Shown here piece after piece: positions 1 to 7,693 of a stretch of 60,829 nucleotides of DNA; within the stretch, counting starts at the first letter, position 1; every line of letters begins with the position of its first letter. The position numbers were made by a program, and so were the translations under genes. The DNA is from Lachnospiraceae bacterium (GTDB lineage: Bacteria > Bacillota > Clostridia > Lachnospirales > Lachnospiraceae): the NCBI GenBank assembly GCA_017441295.1, contig JAFRYA010000044.1, positions 1-60,829 of the forward strand, in the 5' to 3' direction. The notes beneath the pieces were generated by a model that had not been told where the DNA came from, made no database searches, and saw nothing but the letters and a program-made list of their open reading frames with translations.

Positions 1-27
1 AGCCGAGGTCGTTGACCTCGGCTTTTT
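1..27. terminator. Intrinsic terminator, possibly bidirectional
   Basis: A perfect 10-bp stem (AGCCGAGGTC / GACCTCGGCT) with a GTT loop is followed on the + strand by five T. On the minus strand it lies just beyond the 3' end of tRNA-Ser, so it can also end that transcript. The T-run it would need on that strand is outside the window. Confidence 0.75.
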
Positions 28-29
28 CG

Positions 30-117
30 CGGAGACGGTGGGATTCGAACCCACGCGCCGGTTACCCGACGACCGCATTTCGAGTGCGGCTCGTTATGAC
101 CACTTCGATACATCTCC
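30..117 (-). tRNA. tRNA-Ser (anticodon CGA)
   Basis: On the minus strand an 88-nt cloverleaf can be folded. It has a 7-bp acceptor (GGAGATG with CGTCTCC, one G-U), an anticodon stem CCGCA/TGCGG enclosing CTCGAAA (anticodon CGA), a long variable arm typical of class II tRNAs, and a T arm GTGGG-TTCGAAT-CCCAC. The discriminator base is G. The 3' CCA is not encoded (the next bases are CGA), so it must be added by the nucleotidyltransferase. It reads the serine codon UCG. Confidence 0.95.
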
Positions 118-124
118 TATTATT

Positions 125-715
125 CTAGCTGTATTTCAGCTCAGCTACCGTTTTGTCACACTCTTCCGGAGGACTCTCGATGTAATCGATCAGCTCCGAA
201 ACCTCTGTCTCGTCGAAGACTTTGTACAGTTCCAGGCAGTCCTCGCGGAGGAACTTCTCCTTTGCGCCGTTATGCATCAGCGCCTGGATTGAATAATAAT
301 AACCATTGATGTTAAATAATGCAATCGGTTTATTGTTCTGTCTCAGCTGCTTGAGCGTGAGCACCTGGAAGAACTCATCGAATGTGCCGATGCCTCCCGG
401 GGTTACAATGAACGCGTCCGCGTTCTCTTCCATTATCTGCTTGCGGGCACCCATGTCACGGGTGTAAATAACGTTGTCTGAATCTTTATCAAGCGCCTCT
501 ATCTTCTGCTCCTTAAAGAACAGCGGGACTACTCCGCAGACCCTGCCGCCGCCTGCGCGGAAGCCTCTGGCTGCTGCACCCATCAGGCCGTTGCCGCCTG
601 CGCCGAAAATGAGCGTATGGCCTCTCATGCCCAGTTCTTTGCATAATTTCTCAACTACATCGATGTAAAACTGATCTATCTCGCTGCTTGCTGCGCCATA
701 TACACAAATATTCAT
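125..715 (-). CDS. LOG family protein (TIGR00730-type nucleoside monophosphate phosphoribohydrolase)
   Basis: This is a 196-residue cytosolic Rossmann-like enzyme. Visible motifs are GAGGNGLMG (about residues 38-46), the MGARKQIM segment (88-95) with the catalytic Arg, and PGGIGTFDE (106-114), the PGGxGTxxE signature of the Lonely-Guy family. Characterised members remove ribose 5-phosphate from AMP or cytokinin nucleotides. In bacteria the physiological substrate is often unknown and old annotation as lysine decarboxylase is wrong. Length is normal and the start is preceded by AGGAGG. It is transcribed toward tRNA-Ser and is separated from the broken flavin reductase by about 85 bp without a clear terminator. 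Confidence 0.9.
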   Translation of the reverse strand: MNICVYGAASSEIDQFYIDVVEKLCKELGMRGHTLIFGAGGNGLMGAAARGFRAGGGRVCGVVPLFFKEQKIEALDKDSDNVIYTRDMGARKQIMEENADAFIVTPGGIGTFDEFFQVLTLKQLRQNNKPIALFNINGYYYSIQALMHNGAKEKFLREDCLELYKVFDETEVSELIDYIESPPEECDKTVAELKYS

Positions 716-799
716 AAAACACCTCCTATATCTCTTCCCCTAAATACCGTTCTATTTTAACACCCCAGGGACAGTATTTACAATAATGATTTCCTTTAG

Positions 800-1375
800 T
801 CACCTTTTCCGGCCAGTGCCCTCCACGCTGTAGCCAAACTTGCCCAGCTTTCTGCCCAGGGTGAAATATTCGCCGTGGCTGTACGCGGTCAGTCCCAGAT
901 CATTCAAATGGAATTTGCCTTTGGCATCCATATATTAATCTTCCACCGACACCGCTGTAACTTCCGCCACGAACATGTCGTGGCTGCCAAGCCTTAAGAT
1001 CTGTTTCACCCTGCACTCTATGCTGACCGGGCACTCCTCTATGGACGGCGCGGATACTGTTTTGGAAGGAATTGCGGTCAGATGACATTCCTTGAATTTA
1101 TCGATATCGCGGCCGCTCTTAACTCCGCAAAAGTCCATAGCGCGGGTAGTCTTCTCATCAATCAGATTGACCACGAACTCGCCTGTTTCTTCAATGATAT
1201 CGTGCGAATAGCGGCTCGGCCGCACTGAAATGGACAGCATGGCGGGGTCTGAGCAGACTGTGCCCGCCCATGCTACTGTTACAATATTCGGTTTCTCTCC
1301 GGGGCGCTGGCAGCTCACCATGACCGCCGGCAGCGGATAGAGCATATTGCCCGGTTTCCAGTATTCTCTGGCCAT
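800..1375 (-). pseudogene. Flavin reductase family protein, interrupted by an in-frame TAA
   Basis: The first 146 codons (935-1375) encode a flavin-reductase-like FMN-binding split barrel, with a YPLPAVMVSCQ start and SRYSHDIIEETGEFVVN in the flavin-binding core. Translation ends at TAA 935-937, right after VSVED. The same frame then continues for 44 codons to TGA 800-802, reading YMDAKGKFHLNDLGLTAYSH and ending in GRKLGKFGYSVEG. That is the normal C-terminal tail of the family, where a non-stop residue follows VED. The gene is therefore full-length apart from a single nonsense codon. Either it is a young pseudogene or it makes a truncated protein; an ATG lies 3 nt past the stop, but a 43-residue tail alone is unlikely to be useful. 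It starts 3 bp after the GNAT stop, so the two are probably co-transcribed. A sequencing error is the main alternative. Confidence 0.85.
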
Positions 1376-1378
1376 AAT

Positions 1379-1867
1379 CTATTTTCTCCTGTAAAAAGCT
1401 TCCCTCGGCGTGCCGTTGTCCACGTAGATCACGCCGCACCTGACAAATCCCGTCTTCTCCAGCAAATGAAGCATCGGCTTATTATCTATATGCGTGTCAA
1501 TCCGCAGAATGTCCGTCTGCGTATCACAGAATTCCAGACATTTTTCGAACACTCCCTTATGAGTGCCGTCCCCTGCAATCCTGTGGATGGTGCTGTATGG
1601 ATCGTTATCCGGCCATGCTCCGTCCTCGATGTGGGCATATGTCGGATCGTCGCCCATAACCAGTGCGAATGTACCGAAAATCCGGCCATCTTCCTCCATC
1701 ACATAGCCCTGGCCCTTTTCTACGTCTTCATATACAAGCCCGGGATCCGGGCGGTTATCCTGCCACTGGTTGGGATTACCGCTCGCGCGCATAAAGTCCC
1801 TGGCGTACGCCAGTATCTCCAGAACGCGCGGGATGTCTTCAGCTGTGGTCTTTCTAATCGTTATCAT
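1379..1867 (-). CDS. GNAT family N-acetyltransferase
   Basis: This 162-residue protein has the GNAT fold order. The beta1 segment is ITIRKTTAEDIPRVLEI and a central beta strand carries GRIFGTFALV. The pyrophosphate-loop region is degenerate (IHRIAGDGTHKGVFEKCL), and the C-terminal part DILRIDTHIDNKPMLHLLEK ends in TGFVRCGVI. The conserved N-x-x-M-x-x-x-x-x-K-x-G-F pattern fits acetyl-CoA-dependent amino-group acetylation of an unknown small substrate. It is the first gene of a short leftward unit with the flavin reductase 3 bp downstream. The ribosome site is weak. Substrate cannot be predicted. Confidence 0.85.
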   Translation of the reverse strand: MITIRKTTAEDIPRVLEILAYARDFMRASGNPNQWQDNRPDPGLVYEDVEKGQGYVMEEDGRIFGTFALVMGDDPTYAHIEDGAWPDNDPYSTIHRIAGDGTHKGVFEKCLEFCDTQTDILRIDTHIDNKPMLHLLEKTGFVRCGVIYVDNGTPREAFYRRK

Positions 1868-1905
1868 GTGTTATATTAACTCACATAATCCGCAAATATT
1901 CAACC

Positions 1906-1934
1906 TTTACAAAAATCAAATTCCATATTACAAT
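1906..1934 (+). promoter_or_regulatory. Promoter of the VUT transporter-SDR unit
   Basis: TTTACA (1906-1911), a 17-bp spacer and TACAAT (1929-1934) give a good sigma-A promoter. The predicted start near 1941 puts the pseudoknot leader at the very 5' end of the mRNA. Confidence 0.65.
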
Positions 1935-1946
1935 GGGCAGACGTAC

Positions 1947-1996
1947 GGAAGGTGTCTCCTTGATCAACCACCTTCTCAAATATTAAAACAAGGAAG
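1947..1996 (+). promoter_or_regulatory. preQ1-riboswitch-like pseudoknot sequestering the Shine-Dalgarno sequence
   Basis: Stem 1 is GAAGGTG (1948-1954) with CACCTTC (1969-1975). Its 14-nt loop contains TCCTTG (1957-1962), which is exactly complementary to CAAGGA (1989-1994), part of the ribosome site AAGGAAG of the next gene. An A-rich 13-nt linker (1976-1988, with ATATTA) joins the two, giving an H-type pseudoknot. This is the layout of preQ1-II (COG4708-type) riboswitches, which have a 7-bp P1, pair the loop with the SD, and carry a CATATTA-like linker. The extra P4 hairpin of described preQ1-II members is missing. The downstream gene belongs to the family of queuosine-precursor transporters, which supports the assignment. 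Pairing is seen directly; ligand identity is inference. Confidence 0.6.
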
Positions 1997-2003
1997 TGTC
2001 AGA

Positions 2004-2753
2004 ATGAATCGACTTAAGAGCCTCTTTAAGGAGGCCGTGTTTCTGGAGAGAAGCATCCCGGGCGTTGTTTCCGCCCTTTTCATTTTATCAATTGTTGCAA
2101 TGAACCTGCTGGCCAACAAGAGCATTAATCTGCCTTTTGACTGGATGGCCCTCGACTGCGGAATCATCTTTTCTTGGCTGGTTTTCCTGCTTATGGACAT
2201 GGTCACCAAGCATTTCGGCCCACGCGCCGCGACTATGCTGTCCGTGATCGCGCTGATCGTGAACCTGTTCATGGCGCTGATGCTCTTCATCGGCAGTATT
2301 ATACCGGGAATGTGGGGTGAGTCCTTCGTTGAAAGCGGCGGAGAAATCATTAATAACGCCCTGGACCACACATTCCGCGGCACCTGGTACGTGCTGCTGG
2401 GATCATCAGTTGCGTTCATTGTATCTTCAGTAGTTAACAACGAGGTGAACTGGCTCATCGGCAAGGCCACAAAGAAGAATCCGAACTTCGGAGCATTTGC
2501 GCTGCGCTCATATGTCTCCACATTTATCGCCCAGTTCGTGGACAATATGGTCTTCGCGCTGATTGTTTCGCATAACTTCTTCGGCTGGACCATGACCCAG
2601 TGCGTTGTCTGCGCTCTGACCGGCGCGGTTTTGGAACTCGTGTGCGAGGTTATCTTCTCGCCGATCGGCTACCGTGTAGCAAAGAGATGGCAGAAGAACA
2701 GCGTTGGACAAACATATATTGATTTTATTAAAGAGAAAGGCGGCCGTGTATGA
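2004..2753 (+). CDS. VUT family membrane transporter (probable queuosine-precursor/vitamin uptake)
   Basis: This is a 249-residue integral membrane protein with about six hydrophobic segments. It resembles the COG1738/YhhQ 'VUT' family, including the motif LLMDMVTKHFGPRAATMLSV between two helices and the conserved C-terminal end YRVAKRWQK. Characterised relatives import queuosine precursors (preQ0, preQ1 or queuine). The ATG at 2004 is chosen because it lies 7 nt after AAGGAAG and because a promoter and the leader lie directly upstream; a longer in-frame reading from 1770 would start before the promoter. The stop overlaps the start of the SDR gene (ATGA). The pseudoknot leader predicts translational repression when ligand is present. 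Confidence 0.8.
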   Translation: MNRLKSLFKEAVFLERSIPGVVSALFILSIVAMNLLANKSINLPFDWMALDCGIIFSWLVFLLMDMVTKHFGPRAATMLSVIALIVNLFMALMLFIGSIIPGMWGESFVESGGEIINNALDHTFRGTWYVLLGSSVAFIVSSVVNNEVNWLIGKATKKNPNFGAFALRSYVSTFIAQFVDNMVFALIVSHNFFGWTMTQCVVCALTGAVLELVCEVIFSPIGYRVAKRWQKNSVGQTYIDFIKEKGGRV

Positions 2754-3400
2754 GAATCCTGGTTACAGGCGCTTCAGGCGGAATAGGCGCTGCAATCTGC
2801 AGCAAGTTTTTAGATAATGGACATGAAGTCTTCGGCATGGACATAGCTCCTGCCGCCGTCACACATGAGCATTATACTCACATCGTGCACGATATCTGCT
2901 GCGAGCCATATCCTGAAATAGAAGGTGTCGAAGTGCTGATAAACAGCGCCGGAGTTCAGCGTCAGAGTGCTGATGATATCGCTGTAAACCTGACTGCTGT
3001 TATTGCTGTTACCGAGCATTACGCTTTTCAGGACCGAATCCGCTCTGTAGTTCAGATTGCTTCCGCATCAGGTCTCACCGGATCTGAATTCCCGCACTAT
3101 GCCGCGTCCAAAGGCGGACTGGTCGCTTATACCAAAAATATAGCGCTGCGCCTCGCAAAGTACGGCGCATGCGCTAACAGTCTCTGCCCGGGAGGCGTTA
3201 TTACGGACTTAAATAAGCACATCCTGGAAGATGAAAAATTATACCAGGCGGTTCTGGATGAATCCCTACTGCACCGCTGGGCCGAGCCCTGCGAAATCGC
3301 TGAATGGGCTTATTTTCTGGCCTGCGTGAACCGCTCAATGACAGGTGAGAACCTCCTCATCGACAACGGCGAGGCCCTGAAAGCCAACTTTATCTGGTGA
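2750..3400 (+). CDS. SDR family oxidoreductase (FabG-like 3-oxoacyl-ACP reductase family)
   Basis: This 216-residue short-chain dehydrogenase/reductase has the cofactor motif TGASGGIG (6-13), NSAG (65-68), a catalytic Ser near 105 (IASAS) and the active-site pair Tyr117/Lys121 in YAASKGG. Asp31 at the end of beta2 suggests a preference for NAD(H). It is shorter than FabG (about 245 aa), mainly between residues 35 and 65. It is translationally coupled to the transporter (ATGA overlap), so the two may act together, but the substrate is unknown. Its stop TGA abuts the stop of the convergent ANTAR gene with no gap (TGATCA, 3398-3403). Confidence 0.85.
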   Translation: MRILVTGASGGIGAAICSKFLDNGHEVFGMDIAPAAVTHEHYTHIVHDICCEPYPEIEGVEVLINSAGVQRQSADDIAVNLTAVIAVTEHYAFQDRIRSVVQIASASGLTGSEFPHYAASKGGLVAYTKNIALRLAKYGACANSLCPGGVITDLNKHILEDEKLYQAVLDESLLHRWAEPCEIAEWAYFLACVNRSMTGENLLIDNGEALKANFIW

Positions 3401-3991
3401 TCAGTGATAAGAATAGGTTTTTATAAGAGTTTCGGCCACTTCCCGCCTTGAAACGCAGCGGTCCATTGCCTGCTTTTCAATATAACGGTGTGCCTGTGGC
3501 TCGTCCATCTTGAGTTCTTTAATCAGTATCCACTTGGCACGGTTGATCAGGCGGATCTCGTTCATTTTTTCTTCCAAAGACTGTGTTTTGAGTTCTGTTT
3601 TCCTGAGTCTTTCCTTGACCACCTGCATCCATCTAAGAGACGAATCTACGATTTGAGAGGACAGCGGCTTAGCGAGCGTGAATACGCCCCTGCCAGCGAC
3701 CTTATCAAAAATCTCATCCTGAATGTCACTTCGTACGATAAGCAGGACAACCGTACTGCCATCGCCGCCGGCATCAATAGCAAAGTTGATGCCCGTATCA
3801 TCCGGCAGCGGCGAATCAATTATAACAAAATCGTAGCTGCGCGCGGAAAAGCTCCGTCCAGCAGCTGCGATACTTTTTACTTTATGGACCGGATAGTATT
3901 CAGAGGAAGGCAGGAGCGCACTAAAAGAAGCCGTCAGCGAAGGGGCGGATGATACGAACAGAACGCTGTAGACTTTTTGCTCCAGACTCAA
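3401..3991 (-). CDS. ANTAR domain response regulator (NitR-like antiterminator)
   Basis: This 196-residue protein has an N-terminal receiver-like domain with the acceptor-site region FVIIDSPLPDDTG and the switch Lys in TLAKPL. A linker coiled coil (about 110-135, RLRKTELKTQSLEEKMNEIR) follows, and then a C-terminal ANTAR domain (about 137-190) with AKWILIKELKMDEPQAHRYI and REVAETLIKTY. ANTAR proteins bind RNA hairpins with A1/G4 hexaloops and prevent terminator formation. This one is the last gene of the GOGAT-GS operon, as NitR-type regulators are in clostridial glnA loci. Three matching hairpin-terminator leaders lie at 10.3-10.5 and 13.1 kb, so it probably controls its own operon and the neighbouring N-assimilation genes. 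No partner histidine kinase is in the window. Confidence 0.9.
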   Translation of the reverse strand: MSLEQKVYSVLFVSSAPSLTASFSALLPSSEYYPVHKVKSIAAAGRSFSARSYDFVIIDSPLPDDTGINFAIDAGGDGSTVVLLIVRSDIQDEIFDKVAGRGVFTLAKPLSSQIVDSSLRWMQVVKERLRKTELKTQSLEEKMNEIRLINRAKWILIKELKMDEPQAHRYIEKQAMDRCVSRREVAETLIKTYSYH

Positions 3992-4023
3992 ATGGCTCTC
4001 CTTTCCGGTTTTTCTATAAAATC

Positions 4024-5229
4024 TTACAGATAAATATCTATTATTTCCTTCGGAATATGCTCCTTAATGAAAGCACTGTTTCTTGCCAGATCTCTGGCCT
4101 CTTCGATTGTCTCCGGAAGCCTGGCAAATTGTTTCAGGGTCTCCTCTTCTGCATTAAAGAGATTAAAATCTGCTGCCTCTGGCGGAGCCATCTTGTTTCT
4201 GATGCCCTCCAGTGCGGCGTAGATCATGAGTGTATATGCCAGATACGGGTTGGAAGTCGGGTCCGGTGAGCGGAGTTCGCATCGCCTAAACTCTCCGACT
4301 GCTGCCGGAATCCTGATCAGCTGAGAGCGGTTCTCGTGTGACCAGGAAACATATTTCGGAGCCTTTCGCTTTCCGAACCGCTGATATGAACCTTCGGTCG
4401 GATTCAGAAAAAGCGTCATCTCGCGGCTCTTGTTCAGGATTCCCGCGACCATGCATAAAAGATCTTCAGGTGATTCACTGTTATTAACGGACATATTAAT
4501 GTGGAATCCATTGCCCGGCATATCCTCCAGTGGTTTCGCGGAGAAGTCTGCAATCAGGCCACTTCTCTTGGCCACGGTCTTTACAACATTCTGGAAAGTC
4601 ATAACATTATCCGCGGCAGTCAGAGCCTCTGCGTATCGGAAGTCAATCTCGTTTTGGCCAGGGCCCTCCTCATGATGCGAGCTCTCAGGATGTATGCCCA
4701 TCTGCTCCAGCGTCAGACAGATTTCACGGCGCACATTTTCACCACTGTCATCCGGAGCTATATCCATATAGGAAGCTCTGTCGAACGGAATCTTTGTCGG
4801 TTCTCCGTCCTCATCAAGTTTGAACAGATAGAACTCCTGCTCTGCGCCGAAAGAGAACTGATATCCTGCGTCTTCTGCTTCCCGGATGGCCTTTTTAAGA
4901 AGAGAACGTGTATCACAAGGGAACGGACGTCCGTCCGGATATGTGATTGATGAATACATCAGCACTACCTTGCCATGTTCCGGTCTCCATGGAAGCTGCA
5001 TGAGCGTGCCCGGATCCGGATGGAGCAGCAGATCCGAATGCGTTTCGTCGCCGAAGCCTCTGATCGCTGAGCCGTCAATTGCGATGCCATAATCAAAGGC
5101 CCGCTGCAGCTCATCCGGCATTATTGAAATATTCTTCTGTTTGCCGAAAACGTCGCAGAATGCGAGCCTGATAAACTTTACATCATCTTCCATGATATAC
5201 TGGATAACTTCTTCTTTTATATAATTCAT
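4024..5229 (-). CDS. glnA: Glutamine synthetase, type I family
   Basis: ATP-dependent synthesis of glutamine from glutamate and ammonia in the cytosol. The 401-residue protein carries the beta-grasp region with DGSAIRGFG, the catalytic core EQEFYLF, ESSHHEEGPGQNEIDFRY and NGFHINMS, and C-terminal NRSQLIRIPAA and RRCELRSPDPTSNPYLA. The family Glu and His ligands are present. It is shorter than classical GlnA (about 445-470 aa), mainly at the C-terminus, as in other clostridial GS encoded next to ANTAR regulators. GGAGAGG precedes the ATG. It follows the GXGXG subunit gene by 30 bp, so GS and GOGAT are co-expressed. A second, unrelated-length GS (type III) is encoded at 13.2 kb. Confidence 0.95.
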   Translation of the reverse strand: MNYIKEEVIQYIMEDDVKFIRLAFCDVFGKQKNISIMPDELQRAFDYGIAIDGSAIRGFGDETHSDLLLHPDPGTLMQLPWRPEHGKVVLMYSSITYPDGRPFPCDTRSLLKKAIREAEDAGYQFSFGAEQEFYLFKLDEDGEPTKIPFDRASYMDIAPDDSGENVRREICLTLEQMGIHPESSHHEEGPGQNEIDFRYAEALTAADNVMTFQNVVKTVAKRSGLIADFSAKPLEDMPGNGFHINMSVNNSESPEDLLCMVAGILNKSREMTLFLNPTEGSYQRFGKRKAPKYVSWSHENRSQLIRIPAAVGEFRRCELRSPDPTSNPYLAYTLMIYAALEGIRNKMAPPEAADFNLFNAEEETLKQFARLPETIEEARDLARNSAFIKEHIPKEIIDIYL

Positions 5230-5259
5230 AAAGACCTCTCCCGCTGCATTGCAGCGCTC

Positions 5260-5985
5260 TTAGTTTGCCACATACATCTGTTTGAATGGATTATTGCTGT
5301 CAGGAGTTATGACTGTGAAAGGGGAATCCATAATTTCTTTTACATCATATCCGAAGAGCTTGCAATAGGTATTTACATATTCTTTAATTTCTTTTTTGTC
5401 CTCGTCGGTCGCAAAGCGGGCTGTAACCTGTGGAGGAAATAGCACATCTTTACACTCTCCCCTCAGAAACATCTTGCCGCAATGCATACCTGTACAAGGG
5501 AAATTGCCGACAATCCGCCTGCCATTCGCTTCGAGGCCCAGCACGACAATAACTCCTCCTGCCTGGTATTCACCCAGAAAACTGCCCGTAACTCCACCGA
5601 TGACCAGTACAGGGACTTTGTCTTTATATGCTTTCATATGTATGCCTGCGCGGTATCCGGCATTGCCCTTTACATAGATGCTGCCTCCACGCATCGCGTA
5701 GCCTGCCGCATCCCCGATATTGCCATGGACCACAATCCTGCCGTCATTCATCGTATCACCCACCGCGTCCTGCGCGTTCGCGTTTACTGTGATATCCGCG
5801 CCATTCAGATAAGCACCAAGTGCATTCCCGGGCACTCCATTTATTGTTATGTGTTTATTCGACATGCCAGCGGCAATAAACCTTTCGCCGCAGCAGCCTT
5901 CTATCACGCAGCTTCTTCCTGCCTTTCTTAAACGCGCATTGATTTCTGAAAAGCCCAGTCCCTGTGCATTGATTGTTTTGATCAT
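5260..5985 (-). CDS. Glutamate synthase GXGXG-domain subunit
   Basis: This 241-residue protein corresponds to the C-terminal beta-helix (GXGXG) domain of GltB as a separate subunit. Repeats such as GNALGAYLNGADITVNAN, GDTMNDGRIVVHGNIGDAAG and YAMRGGSIYVKGNAGYRAG form the right-handed helix. GVIVVLGLEANGRRIVGNFP and GMHCGKMFLRG follow. In the complete enzyme this domain holds the structure together around the ammonia tunnel. In archaeal-type split GOGAT it is a stand-alone gene, as here. It lies between the FAD oxidoreductase and glnA in the operon with short gaps; GGGAGG precedes the ATG. Confidence 0.92.
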   Translation of the reverse strand: MIKTINAQGLGFSEINARLRKAGRSCVIEGCCGERFIAAGMSNKHITINGVPGNALGAYLNGADITVNANAQDAVGDTMNDGRIVVHGNIGDAAGYAMRGGSIYVKGNAGYRAGIHMKAYKDKVPVLVIGGVTGSFLGEYQAGGVIVVLGLEANGRRIVGNFPCTGMHCGKMFLRGECKDVLFPPQVTARFATDEDKKEIKEYVNTYCKLFGYDVKEIMDSPFTVITPDSNNPFKQMYVAN

Positions 5986-6005
5986 AATAAACCTCCCATG
6001 CCCTT

Positions 6006-7253
6006 CTATACGGGTCTGCTGAATTTCTGCCGGCGCGACTCCTGCGAGAATGCCGCCGAAGATGCAATCTTCTTCAGCATCTCGAAGTCTACCTGATCAA
6101 GCGGTGTCTGCTCCCTGATGAGGGATGTGTAAATGCCAGCCCGCTCGGTGATGCCGATCAGGATGAATCCTGTGAGCTTCCCATCCCTTACAAAGAGCCT
6201 CTTAAGAGTGTTTTTAGTGCGTTCCTCAAAACATTCGCCGCCATCCTCTTCGCCGTAATAACTGCCTGCCGTCATGGCATGCATTCCAAAGAAGCCGATA
6301 GAGTTCATTGGGATGCCTTTATTACAGATTTCTTCGCCTCCGGCCATGTTAACACCTGCCGCATGGCCCTGCAGATATGCGTTTGGAAATATCGCCAGCA
6401 CTCTTCTGCCGCCCAGGGTTATATCTTCGCCCTCTGTGCAGTCACCGGCCACATAAATATTTGGAACCGACGTTTCCATCTTCTCATTTACAACAATTCC
6501 GCGGCCTACTTCCCCGCCCAGATCTTTCAGCAGGTAGGTGTTCGCACGGACACCTACCGCCAGCACGAGGATGTCGAAATCCACTGTTTTACCACTGTTC
6601 ATATGGGCTTTATTTTCTTCAAAACGTGCGACGCTGTCGCCCAGCATAAATTCTATGCCTGCATCTTCCATGGCCGTCTGCATCATCCCGGCGCATTCCG
6701 TGTCGAGTATGCTTGAAAGCACCCTTTCCGCCAGATCGCAGACTGTAATATGTCCTGCCCTGCCGTGGATTCCCTCCGCACATTTCAAGCCGATCAGACC
6801 GGCTCCAACAATCAGCACTTTCGCGTCTTTATGCAGGGCTTGTCCCAATGCCTCCGCATCATCCGATGTCATAAATGAATACTGTTCTTTAACATTTTCC
6901 AGTCCTTCGAACCGGGGTACAAAGGGAGAGGAACCGCATGCCAGACATACAGAGGAATATTGGATCCCTTCTCCGCTTTCAAGCACCACTGTTTTTGAAC
7001 GTTTATTTATGGATACTGCCCTTTCTCCGTAAAGGACAGTGCATTTCATCTTTTCATAAAAGTCCGGGGCGCGGTAGCTCATCCGCTCCGGATCGGTCTT
7101 TCCCTCCAGATAATAAGAGATCAAAGGCCTGCAATAGACCGGGTGGTTTTCTTCCGAGATGACGGTGATCGGAGTCTTCACATCAATGCTCCTTATGCCC
7201 TCAATGCAGGCTGCAGCCGCCACACCGTTTCCAATGATCACATACGGTTTCAT
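6006..7253 (-). CDS. NAD(P)/FAD-dependent oxidoreductase (GOGAT-associated reductase)
   Basis: This 415-residue flavoprotein has the N-terminal FAD motif YVIIGNGVAAAACIEGI, an NAD(P)-binding segment KVLIVGAGLIGLKCAEGI (about 145-162) and the second FAD motif NIYVAGDCTEGED (about 267-279). It resembles the rubredoxin/nitrite-reductase-type pyridine nucleotide-disulfide oxidoreductases without redox cysteines. Located between the ferredoxin and GXGXG genes, it probably passes electrons from NAD(P)H to the ferredoxin that feeds glutamate synthase, replacing the usual GltD beta subunit. It starts 1 bp after the ferredoxin stop, indicating coupling. Nucleotide specificity is not clear. Confidence 0.88.
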   Translation of the reverse strand: MKPYVIIGNGVAAAACIEGIRSIDVKTPITVISEENHPVYCRPLISYYLEGKTDPERMSYRAPDFYEKMKCTVLYGERAVSINKRSKTVVLESGEGIQYSSVCLACGSSPFVPRFEGLENVKEQYSFMTSDDAEALGQALHKDAKVLIVGAGLIGLKCAEGIHGRAGHITVCDLAERVLSSILDTECAGMMQTAMEDAGIEFMLGDSVARFEENKAHMNSGKTVDFDILVLAVGVRANTYLLKDLGGEVGRGIVVNEKMETSVPNIYVAGDCTEGEDITLGGRRVLAIFPNAYLQGHAAGVNMAGGEEICNKGIPMNSIGFFGMHAMTAGSYYGEEDGGECFEERTKNTLKRLFVRDGKLTGFILIGITERAGIYTSLIREQTPLDQVDFEMLKKIASSAAFSQESRRQKFSRPV

Positions 7254-7691
7254 TTAAATCACCTCCCGCTCTTCATATACAATGGCTTTATTCGGACAGC
7301 CTGCGACGCAGGCAGGCTCTCCGGCAGAATTCTTCAGACAGAGCTCGCATTTCTGCATGATGCCATCCTCGTTCGGCGCGAGCGCTCCGTACGGACAGAC
7401 CAGTACGCAGGTCAGACAGCCTACGCATTTGTTCTGGTCTACCTCTATGATGCCTTCCTTTCTGGAAAGCGCACCGGCGATGCAGCTTTTCACGCAGAGC
7501 GGATCCAGGCAATGCCTGCAGGAGACCGCATAAGAAATCTTTTCATCTCCCTCCACATGAATGCGTGGATAGAGCTTTTTGCCTTTCAGTGCCAGCACCA
7601 TGTCCGAATGGCCTGAATTTGCGAACGCGCAGTTATACTCACACAAATGGCAGGCCAGACACCACTCCTCATTTACGTAAACTCGTTTCAT
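7254..7691 (-). CDS. 4Fe-4S dicluster ferredoxin, GOGAT-associated
   Basis: This 145-residue iron-sulfur protein is rich in cysteine. It has CLACHLCEYNC near the N-terminus, CRHCLDPLCVKSC, CVGCLTCVLVCPYGAL and CELCLKNSAGEPACVAGCP. The pattern matches HycB/CooF-like polyferredoxins binding about four [4Fe-4S] clusters. In the operon it sits directly between the FMN-containing synthase and the FAD oxidoreductase, so it is the likely electron carrier between them. It begins 2 bp after the upstream stop. Confidence 0.9.
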   Translation of the reverse strand: MKRVYVNEEWCLACHLCEYNCAFANSGHSDMVLALKGKKLYPRIHVEGDEKISYAVSCRHCLDPLCVKSCIAGALSRKEGIIEVDQNKCVGCLTCVLVCPYGALAPNEDGIMQKCELCLKNSAGEPACVAGCPNKAIVYEEREVI

Positions 7692-7693
7692 AA

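Noticed and set aside
2004..2753. Long transporter start at 1770
   Set aside because: It would cover the GNAT gene, the promoter and the pseudoknot; ATG 2004 has a ribosome site and starts the membrane protein normally.
3398..3403. Zero-gap convergent stops TGATCA as a special signal
   Set aside because: Back-to-back stop codons are a chance outcome of tight packing; no terminator or motif accompanies them.
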